Below are positions 6,871 through 15,000 of a DNA stretch of 15,779 nt, in pieces. The notes beneath the pieces are model-generated. The model was not told the DNA's origin, did not search any database, and saw only the letters and a program-made list of their open reading frames with translations. Made by a program: the position numbers and the translations under genes. The DNA is from Paradesertivirga sp036399495 (GTDB taxonomy: Bacteria; Bacteroidota; Bacteroidia; Sphingobacteriales; Sphingobacteriaceae), in assembly GCA_036399495.1 (NCBI GenBank), contig DASWMZ010000106.1:1-15779 (forward strand), given 5' to 3'. Each line of letters opens with the position of its first letter. The stretch's first letter is position 1.

Positions 6871-7158
6871 ATGCTTCACGAACCTGCAGTACAAGTAGGC
6901 ATCGAAAATGCCTCGAAGAAAAAAGCCTCCTTAGGTGTTTGGTTCTTCTTTATATATCTGTTTTTCTACGCCGGATTCGTAATTATCGGCGTGTGGAATT
7001 ATGAACTGCTGGCTACAGAAATTTTTATGGGTTTAAATTTGGCGCTGGTTTATGGAATGGGATTAATCATTTTCGCAGTTCTGTTGGGCATACTTTACAA
7101 CTATTTTTGCTCTAAGTATGAAGATGATTTAAATACAAAGGAGGAAACAGCAGCATGA
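6871..7158 (+). CDS. DUF485 family small membrane protein (YjcH-like)
   Basis: A 95-residue protein with a charged N-terminal segment (to about 22), two membrane segments (about 23-43 and 55-80) and a charged tail. This is the layout of DUF485 proteins such as E. coli YjcH, encoded beside actP and acs. The biochemical role is not settled; it is usually regarded as an accessory to the acetate symporter. Its stop overlaps the start of the symporter gene (ATGA at 7155-7158), which points to coupled translation in fixed ratio. It is the first gene of the plus-strand acetate module and reads away from rpmB. Confidence 0.88.
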   Translation: MLHEPAVQVGIENASKKKASLGVWFFFIYLFFYAGFVIIGVWNYELLATEIFMGLNLALVYGMGLIIFAVLLGILYNYFCSKYEDDLNTKEETAA

Positions 7159-9071
7159 TTTACGAGGTTTCTTATATCGCCATATTCTTCTTTATCATTT
7201 TTGTTAGTCTAGTACTCGGTCTTTCATTTTACTTTGCACGAAAAACAAGTTCGGCTTCATCATATTATGCGGCTGGGGGGCAAATTCACTGGGCCGTAAA
7301 TGGAATCGCTTTCGCGGGAGATTACTTATCGGCCGCCTCTTTCTTAGGAATATGCGGGATGATCGCAACAGTTGGTTTCGACGGCTTTTTATATTCTATT
7401 GGTTTTCTTGCCGGATGGATTGTTGCATTATTTCTTATCGCCGAACCTCTGAAACGTCTTGGTAAATACACATTTACTGATGCATTGAACTCTTCTTTCA
7501 AATCACGCGCTATCACCTTAACAGCGGCAATCAGTACGTTAATTGTATCCTTATTTTACCTCATCCCACAAATGGTAGGAGCCGGGGATTTAGTAACACC
7601 TTTATTAGGATTCCCGCATTGGGTAGGAGTAGTGTTAGTGGGGGCAGTAGTGATATTTATTGTTGCAAGTGCCGGCATGACATCTACAACATATGTACAA
7701 TTTATCAAAGGTGCGCTACTATTACTTTTATCATTAATTCTGACTATATATATTCTTAAAAACGGATTTACCTTAAGCCCAAATCATCAAAAGAACACAT
7801 ATCATAAGTTTATGGAGCTTACTCCTCAAATGGCTGATACAACTGTTGTAAGTGCTGCTGGGTGGAACGTCCTTTCCCAGCAACAAATTAAAGGGAAAGA
7901 TTTTGTGAAGTTGGAAAAGGATGGTATTGTACGATGGTTCCATCTTGTAAACAAAGAGAATGTTTACAGTTTAAAGGAAGCACTTTCGATATCTGACGGG
8001 GATAATGGTGCAAAACTTTATAATGGTCGGCCTAAGTCAGATGCGCAATTCTTCCAGGTTGGACATCTAAGTAAGATCATAGTAGACGGAAAAGAAGTTG
8101 ACAAAAGCGGTCCGGTTGGTCCGTTCGAATTTCTCGCAACTATTAAAAAGAGTGAAATAGTTCGTTTCTCTGAAGTGAAGTTTACTGATGAGGGTAAAAA
8201 AGTGTCGTTATTCATTCAGAATACTACTGCAGGTGAAGACTTTATGCTTCCCGGTTTGAAATATAAAATAGGTAAGGGAGCCAGTATCTGGAGCCGCCTC
8301 GATTTTATCTCACTGATGCTGGCTTTGTTTTTAGGAACCGCTGCACTTCCTCATATTTTGATCCGTTACTACACGGTTAAATCTCAACGAGATGCTCGTA
8401 AATCAACAATTCTGGCAATCGCCGCAATTGGAATATTTTATATTCTTACCCTTTACATGGGCTTAGGGGCTGCAGTAAATGGTGTTCAGGATGTAGAATC
8501 TAGTAATATGGCTGCGCCACTGCTTGCAAAAGCTTTTGGTGTAGTGCTGTTCTCAATTATTTCGGCGGTTGCATTCGCTACAATTTTAGGTACCGTAGCC
8601 GGATTGATCATCGCATCTTCTGGTGCTATCGCACATGATTTAATGGACAACTATTTTAAGATTGATCTGAGTGATAATAAAAAAGTTAGGGCCGGTAAAA
8701 TTGCCGCTTTTGGTGTTGGTTTGCTGGCTATTGCACTAGGTATTATTTTCAAAGGAATGAATGTTTCATTTTTGGTGGGATGGGCATTTTCTATTGCTGC
8801 TTCTGCAAATTTGCCAGCCATTTTGTTTCTCCTTTTCTGGAAAAGAACCACAGCAAATGGCATAGCATCTTCAATTGTAGTTGGCATTGTATCATCGTTG
8901 GCTATAATTCTAACTTCCCCAACTATGTGGGATCGTTACGGATTAGATCCCGCAACAGCGATGCATAAATTAGATAACCCCGCAATTATTTCTTTCCCAT
9001 TGGCAGTGCTTACAGTTTATCTTGTTTCGCTCATGACTAAGAAAGATGATGCGGTGGTAGCAACAACTTGA
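7155..9071 (+). CDS. actP: ActP-like sodium/solute (acetate) symporter with a large extra loop
   Basis: A 638-residue member of the sodium:solute symporter family. I count 13 hydrophobic segments: six between residues 6 and 201, and seven between 381 and 627. The YYAAGGQIHWAVNGIAFAGDYLSAASFLG region and GTAALPHILIRYYTVKSQRDARKS are typical of ActP-type acetate/glycolate carriers. E. coli ActP has about 549 residues; the excess here is a hydrophilic stretch at about 203-378 (DNA 7761-8288) between segments 6 and 7. Basic residues follow odd-numbered segments (RK at 29-30, KRLGK, KSQRDARK, KK near 509, WKR, TKK at the end), which puts the loop on the periplasmic side if the N terminus is outside. 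It is coupled to the DUF485 gene upstream and followed by acs. Acetate as substrate is inferred from these neighbours. Confidence 0.88.
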   Translation: MIYEVSYIAIFFFIIFVSLVLGLSFYFARKTSSASSYYAAGGQIHWAVNGIAFAGDYLSAASFLGICGMIATVGFDGFLYSIGFLAGWIVALFLIAEPLKRLGKYTFTDALNSSFKSRAITLTAAISTLIVSLFYLIPQMVGAGDLVTPLLGFPHWVGVVLVGAVVIFIVASAGMTSTTYVQFIKGALLLLLSLILTIYILKNGFTLSPNHQKNTYHKFMELTPQMADTTVVSAAGWNVLSQQQIKGKDFVKLEKDGIVRWFHLVNKENVYSLKEALSISDGDNGAKLYNGRPKSDAQFFQVGHLSKIIVDGKEVDKSGPVGPFEFLATIKKSEIVRFSEVKFTDEGKKVSLFIQNTTAGEDFMLPGLKYKIGKGASIWSRLDFISLMLALFLGTAALPHILIRYYTVKSQRDARKSTILAIAAIGIFYILTLYMGLGAAVNGVQDVESSNMAAPLLAKAFGVVLFSIISAVAFATILGTVAGLIIASSGAIAHDLMDNYFKIDLSDNKKVRAGKIAAFGVGLLAIALGIIFKGMNVSFLVGWAFSIAASANLPAILFLLFWKRTTANGIASSIVVGIVSSLAIILTSPTMWDRYGLDPATAMHKLDNPAIISFPLAVLTVYLVSLMTKKDDAVVATT

Positions 9072-9124
9072 AATATTTTGAGATAAGAACTGTCTGATAA
9101 GGCATAAAAATATTATTGTTTAAA

Positions 9125-11032
9125 ATGAATTTACAGATTAAATCTTTTGACGAGTACAAGCGTATATACGATTACAGTGTAAATGAACCGGAGAATTTCT
9201 GGGCAGAGGTTGCTTCGTCATTCACCTGGAAAAAGAAATGGGACTCGGTATTAGAATGGAACTTTACCGAACCCAATATTCAATGGTTTAAAGGTGCCAA
9301 GCTTAACATTACAGAAAACTGTCTTGACAGGCATCTGGCTACAAATGCTGATACTCCTGCTATCATATGGGAACCTAACGACCCTGAAGAGCATCACCGT
9401 GTTTTAAGTTACAGACAGTTGCATGATAAGGTTTGCCAGTTTGCCAACGTTTTAAAAAACAATGGTGTAAAAAAAGGTGATCGGGTTTGTATTTACCTTC
9501 CAATGGTACCCGAACTAGCGATAGCCGTTCTAGCTTGCGCAAGAATAGGAGCGATCCATTCAGTGGTATTTGGAGGTTTTTCTGCGCAATCAATCGCCGA
9601 CAGGATAAATGATGCTACCTGCTCGCTGGTAATAACAGCCGATGGCGGGTTCAGGGGAACGAAAAATGTTCCATTAAAGGATATTATAGATGATGCACTC
9701 GTTCAATGCCATTCAGTAAATAAGGTAATTGTTTTAACAAGAAGCCGTACTGCGATTTCAATGATCAAAGGTCGCGATGTATGGTGGGAAGATGAGATTA
9801 AGAAGGTTGAAACGCAGGGAAATCCGGCTTGCCCGGCTGAAGAAATGGATGCTGAAGATGTTTTGTTTATCTTGTATACATCCGGTTCGACCGGCAAACC
9901 AAAAGGGGTAGTACACACTTGCGGCGGATACATGGTTTATACTGGCTATACGTTTGCAAATGTGTTCCAATATCAACCCGGCGAAGTTTATTTCTGTACT
10001 GCCGATATTGGCTGGATAACCGGCCACTCGTATATCGTTTATGGTCCGCTATCGCAAGGCGCTACAAATATTATGTTCGAAGGGATTCCTACTTACCCAA
10101 CGCCATCCCGTTTTTGGGATATCATTGAAAAATTTAAAGTAAATATCCTGTATACTGCCCCAACCGCTATCCGCTCATTAATGAGCTTTGGTGAAGAACC
10201 TTTAGAGGGAAAAGACTTTAGTTCTATAAAGAAGCTAGGTTCTGTTGGCGAACCCATTAATGAAGAAGCATGGCATTGGTTCAATGAAAAAATTGGCAAC
10301 AAGCAAGCACCTATTGTTGATACCTGGTGGCAAACTGAAAACGGCGGTATTATGATCTCGCCAATTGCAGGTGTTACGCCTACAAAGCCCGGCTACGCCA
10401 CGTTACCACTTCCTGGAATACAGCCGGTATTGGTAGATGAGCAAGGTAAAGAGATTGAAGGAAATGGCGTCAGCGGAAATCTTTGTATTAAGTTTCCGTG
10501 GCCGGGAATTATCAGAACTACTTACGGTGATCACGAGCGTTGCCGACAAACGTATTTTTCAACCTATGCGAATATGTATTTTACTGGTGATGGCTGCCTT
10601 CGAGATGAAGACGGTTATTACCGGATAACAGGCAGGGTAGATGATGTGCTTAATGTTTCAGGCCACCGTATAGGTACCGCTGAAGTTGAAAATGCCATAA
10701 ACATGCATGCCGATGTAGTTGAAAGTGCCGTAGTTGGCTATCCACATGAAATAAAAGGGCAGGGAGTTTATGCTTACGTTATTCTCGGTACCTCGGAACA
10801 TGACAGAGAACTTACCAGGAAGAATATTTTACAAACGGTTACCCGGATAATTGGCGCCATCGCTAAACCCGATAAGATTCAGTTTGTAACCGGCTTGCCA
10901 AAAACACGGTCGGGTAAGATCATGAGGCGTATACTTCGTAAAATTGCCGAAGGTGATTCATCAAATTTGGGAGATACAAGTACCTTACTCGATCCGGCGG
11001 TGGTTGATGAAATAAAAGATGGAGCTTTATAA
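9125..11032 (+). CDS. acs: Acetyl-CoA synthetase (AMP-forming)
   Basis: A 635-residue acyl-CoA synthetase that converts acetate, ATP and CoA to acetyl-CoA through acetyl-AMP. In order: the N-terminal ACAS_N segment; the P-loop-like motif YTSGSTGKPKG (251-261); DTWWQTE (399-405), with the Trp that limits the pocket to short acids; the hinge region GRVDDVLNVSGHRIGTAE (503-520); and PKTRSGKIMRR, whose Lys598 is the catalytic lysine that is reversibly acetylated in the Salmonella enzyme. Full length for Acs. The frame is open back to a TTG at 9116, but the ATG at 9125 gives the usual family N terminus and was preferred. It lies 53 bases after the symporter gene, in the same direction. The reversed order relative to E. 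coli (acs-yjcH-actP) still keeps uptake and activation together. Confidence 0.96.
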   Translation: MNLQIKSFDEYKRIYDYSVNEPENFWAEVASSFTWKKKWDSVLEWNFTEPNIQWFKGAKLNITENCLDRHLATNADTPAIIWEPNDPEEHHRVLSYRQLHDKVCQFANVLKNNGVKKGDRVCIYLPMVPELAIAVLACARIGAIHSVVFGGFSAQSIADRINDATCSLVITADGGFRGTKNVPLKDIIDDALVQCHSVNKVIVLTRSRTAISMIKGRDVWWEDEIKKVETQGNPACPAEEMDAEDVLFILYTSGSTGKPKGVVHTCGGYMVYTGYTFANVFQYQPGEVYFCTADIGWITGHSYIVYGPLSQGATNIMFEGIPTYPTPSRFWDIIEKFKVNILYTAPTAIRSLMSFGEEPLEGKDFSSIKKLGSVGEPINEEAWHWFNEKIGNKQAPIVDTWWQTENGGIMISPIAGVTPTKPGYATLPLPGIQPVLVDEQGKEIEGNGVSGNLCIKFPWPGIIRTTYGDHERCRQTYFSTYANMYFTGDGCLRDEDGYYRITGRVDDVLNVSGHRIGTAEVENAINMHADVVESAVVGYPHEIKGQGVYAYVILGTSEHDRELTRKNILQTVTRIIGAIAKPDKIQFVTGLPKTRSGKIMRRILRKIAEGDSSNLGDTSTLLDPAVVDEIKDGAL

Positions 11033-11081
11033 AAAGAAACTCTAACTTTTCAAAGGTTACGTTTTTCGAATTGATATTTTC

Positions 11082-12053
11082 TTAAAAAAAGCATTTAGGA
11101 AACTCCCTGCCTCTTATTGGAAGTCTGAATTTTAAGGAAATTTCATGCGACCCTTGTTGCACTTGTGAAAGTTCTGTTGAAGTGTAATCATATGAGTAAC
11201 CCACTGCTAGATTTTTGGTTACGGCTACCTGCATAATTGCATTGAATGAGTCGAAAGCACGGTATGATGCGCCAAGCCACAGGGTTTCGGCAATAATTAA
11301 ACTGCCGTTGAAATCTGCAGATAGCGGCGAACCGTTTACATAGTTCAAAATAATATGTGGTTTCAGCATCAGGTTCCCACCCAACTTAATAAGGTAACCT
11401 CCCTGAATAATATAGTGCGGCCTATAAGTAGTTGATGCCTTCAAGTTACTTAATGATGCACCCATTGGCCGGTAAAATAAATGAGGAGAGGAAATGCCTA
11501 AGTAGTATTTCGGACTAAATAGTACAACACCCACACCCAAATTCACCCTCATTTGACTTTGATTTTCAAACATTGGATCGTTCATGGATTGCGGACTGGC
11601 TTGGTAATTAGCTGCATAGTCGCCCTGGAAACTAGTTGCACCCGCATTGAAACCAACTGCCAGAAATGTTTTTTCGTTAAGAGCTACACGTTGGGCGAGA
11701 GTAACATAAGCTCCGGTTTCTTTGATTACTTCACCAATTTGGTCGCGGATCAGCATTGCTCCTAATGAGCTGTTCGATGCCTTGACAGGACTGTGTATTG
11801 CAAATGTTTGTGTGTTTGGCGCACCTTTTAGTCCCACCCATTGCTGGCGATACAGAGTTGATATTGTCAGAGCTTCATCAGTGGCAGAGTATGCAGGGTT
11901 TAATGCAAGTCCGTTAAACATATACTGAGAATACATGGCTTTTTGTTGCGCATTTGCATTTAATCCCAATAAAATTAATGCGGGTACGCACAGCTTTAGA
12001 CAGATTTTAAGTCTGATTTTTAAGAAAGTTCTATAGTGTATTAATGCTCTCAT
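11082..12053 (-). CDS. Type IX secretion membrane protein, PorP/SprF family
   Basis: A 323-residue outer-membrane protein of the PorP/SprF family. The N terminus has a basic stretch, a hydrophobic core (about 21-31) and a likely signal peptidase site after NANA (residue 35). The mature start QQKAMYSQYMFNGLALNPAYSA is the family hallmark, followed by YRQQWVGLKGAPNT and repeated amphipathic strands with aromatic ends, as expected for a beta barrel. Members such as SprF are needed to secrete or attach a partner protein with a type B T9SS domain encoded next door; here the start codon overlaps the stop of exactly such a gene (ATGA, 12053-12050). It converges on acs with 49 bases between the stops. 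No good terminator is visible in that gap. The basic lead before the hydrophobic core is somewhat long, but no other Met is available before residue 40. Confidence 0.92.
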   Translation of the reverse strand: MRALIHYRTFLKIRLKICLKLCVPALILLGLNANAQQKAMYSQYMFNGLALNPAYSATDEALTISTLYRQQWVGLKGAPNTQTFAIHSPVKASNSSLGAMLIRDQIGEVIKETGAYVTLAQRVALNEKTFLAVGFNAGATSFQGDYAANYQASPQSMNDPMFENQSQMRVNLGVGVVLFSPKYYLGISSPHLFYRPMGASLSNLKASTTYRPHYIIQGGYLIKLGGNLMLKPHIILNYVNGSPLSADFNGSLIIAETLWLGASYRAFDSFNAIMQVAVTKNLAVGYSYDYTSTELSQVQQGSHEISLKFRLPIRGREFPKCFF

Positions 12054-15000
12054 CTTTTACGCTTTAATACTGTATATCCTTTATTAAGCTTCTTTTCCCC
12101 AGCTGCATTCTTAGTATGTATCAGATAGAAATAAACTCCATCTACCAGATCTTCTTTTGTGTTTGTAAGCAAACCACGGTTCGCTCTTCCACGGAATGCA
12201 TGATCTTCGTTGTTGTAATTTTTTTCTCTGAATACCTCGTTACCCCATCTATTAAAGATCACTACCTCATTATCAGGGTATGCAGAAATATTGTAGATGA
12301 AGAAAACTTCATTGCCCAGTCCATCCTCATTTGGAGAAAACATCGGATCAGGCCGGATATCAGCATTTTCATTCGCGCCGGATGGCGGTTCATCAGTAGG
12401 GAACACATCTTGAATAGTCACTTCCGATCCTGTGCCAGCATCTACGTAGAATGACGAAATGCCGTCTACATCAATAATTGCCAGTTCTTCATTTTCTTTA
12501 ATATCATCTTTTACCCCGCCTATAATATGGCGTTGTGTAGTTTTAGTTTCACCAGCTTTTATTGTGAGAGTAATGTCTCTATAAAGCTTAAAATCTGAGT
12601 TAAGAACAGCATCGCCACTGTAACGCAACGTGATGGTTACATCTTCATGAATCGGTGCCAGCAGTTCAGCTGTTATCGCAATACTACCTCCTTCAAAAAT
12701 TTTGGATTTGGCGGGAGTTAGATTTACAATAGTTGGGTTATAGAAATTTATCGTTGCGACCGCAGTACGGCACTCACCATCAACATCGCAAACAGAGTAA
12801 TTAAAGGTAACAGCACCAACAAAACCGGTTTCGGGTATGTAGTTAAATGTCCCATTCGAATTGAAGGTTAAAATACCCTTAGCAGGATTTGTGAGTTGCG
12901 TGAAAGTAAGCACGGTTCCATCAGGGTCACTATCGTTGCTTCCCACATTAGCGTTTAAAGGATAATTAACTCTTGTGCCAAAGTTGTCGTTTACAGCAAC
13001 AGGAGGGGCGTTTACAGCCATCATCAATGTCCTCTCACTTACACAAATATGATTTGTAATAGTCCATTTAAACTCATAATTGCCGGGCATATGGCCTGAA
13101 ATTGTGGTTTGAGGTATTAAGGGGTTATTAATTGTAACCGTATTTGGACCGGATGTTTGAAACCATCGACCAGTACCTACCAAGGCTGTATTGCCTTCTA
13201 ATAATGGGCTGCTCGAAACACTGTATCGTTTAGATGGATTACCATAAGTTTCGGCTTGTGTTGGCAAAGGGATAACTGTGATAGTTGCGATAGAAGCCGG
13301 GCCTGTACAGCCTCCGGTGGTAGCAAAAATTTCATAAGTAATTGTACCGGAATTATTTCCTGCAACAGAAAATGTTTGTGAGGGTATCGAATTACCAACT
13401 CCATTCTGAATATAACCACTAATGCCCCCGGTTACGTTTATTACATTCCAGGAGAATGTAGCTGTAGTTTGGTTTGATGAAAGTGAGATGGCCGTAGAGC
13501 TTTGACCTGAACAAATTTCTTGTGTAGATGGAAGAGTAGTAGTTATGGGTCTGAGGATTGTTATAGTGAAAATCATTACAGGGCCAGTACACCCATTAGC
13601 CGTTGGTGTTACTTTGATTGTTGCTGTAACATTTTGATTTGCAGTATTGGTGCTTGTGAACGACGGAATATAATCTGTTCCATTAGAAGTTAAAAGTCCT
13701 ATGGGTGAAGTACTGGTTGCGGTCCAGGAGTATGTAGTGCCCGGGACAGTTGATATAAAATCAATTCTATTAACTAAAGTGCCTGTACATACAGGGGGAA
13801 TAGTTACTTGAGTGATTTTCGGTAGAGGTTTAATCGTAAGTGTGACAGGCGTTCTGGTTAAGCTTACGCAACCAGCAGTGTTTTGAGCTTCCGCATAGTA
13901 TGTAACTGAACCTGCAGTATTCCAAATTGGAGGAGTTGTCATCGAAGCGCCCCCTGAGGCTGTTGTATACCATTTTATACCAGCTGATGATATCAAAGTT
14001 GCCCTGGCATCTAACGTCTGAATTGGTGTGCTCTGACATTGGGCAATATTGTTTGAGCTTACAACCGGTGCGGGAGGAGCCGGAGTTATATTTAGCACAA
14101 CCGCTGTTCTAGTGAGACTGGAGCATGTACCGTTAAAATATTCTGCGTAGTAAACCACTGTTCCAACTCCTGTTAAAGTAGGTGTCGCTATTACTGATCC
14201 GCCTGAAGATGAGGAATACCAGGTTATTCCGGAGGTAGAAACCAGGGCGTTGTTAGCATTTAGCGTTTGAATAGGGTTTGCTTCGCATTGGGTGACAGTA
14301 CCCGAATCTGAAAGAGCGGGTGCGGGCGGGGCGGCGTCGATGGTTAAGGTAACGGGCGTTCTTGTCAAACTGGAACAAGTCCCATTAAAATATTCGGCAT
14401 AATAGGTAATAGAACCCGTTTGATTCCATGTAGGAGTAATCGGCGTGCCACCGGTAAGAGTTAAGTACCATGTTACGCCTAATGTAGAAACCAGCGCATT
14501 ATTAGCGTTTAAAGTTTGGATCAGACTTGCTTCGCATTGCTGGATAATTCCGTTCCCGGCAAGAGCCGGAGCAGCCGGAGCAGGATTAATCGTTAATGTA
14601 ACCGGTGTTCTTGTAAGGCTGGAGCATGTTCCGTTTGTATACTGGGCATAATAAGTTACTGTTCCGGTAGCTGCTAAGGTAGGTGTCGCTATTACTGATC
14701 CGCCTGAAGATGAGGAATACCAGGTTATTCCGGAGGTAGAAACCAGGGCGTTGTTAGCATTTAGCGTTTGAATAGGGTTTGCTTCGCATTGGGTGATAGT
14801 ACCCGAACCTGAAAGAGCGGGCGCGGGCGGGGCGGCGTCGATGGTTAAGGTAACGGGAGTTCTTGTCAAACTGGAACAAGTCCCGTTAAAATATTCGGCA
14901 TAATAGGTAATAGAACCCGTTTGATTCCATGTAGGAGAAATCGGCGTGCCACCGGTAAGAGTCAAGTACCATGTTACACCTGATGTAGAGACCAGCGCAT

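Noticed and set aside
9116..9124. TTG start three codons upstream of acs.
   Set aside because: An ATG follows at once and gives the normal Acs N terminus; nothing favours the TTG.
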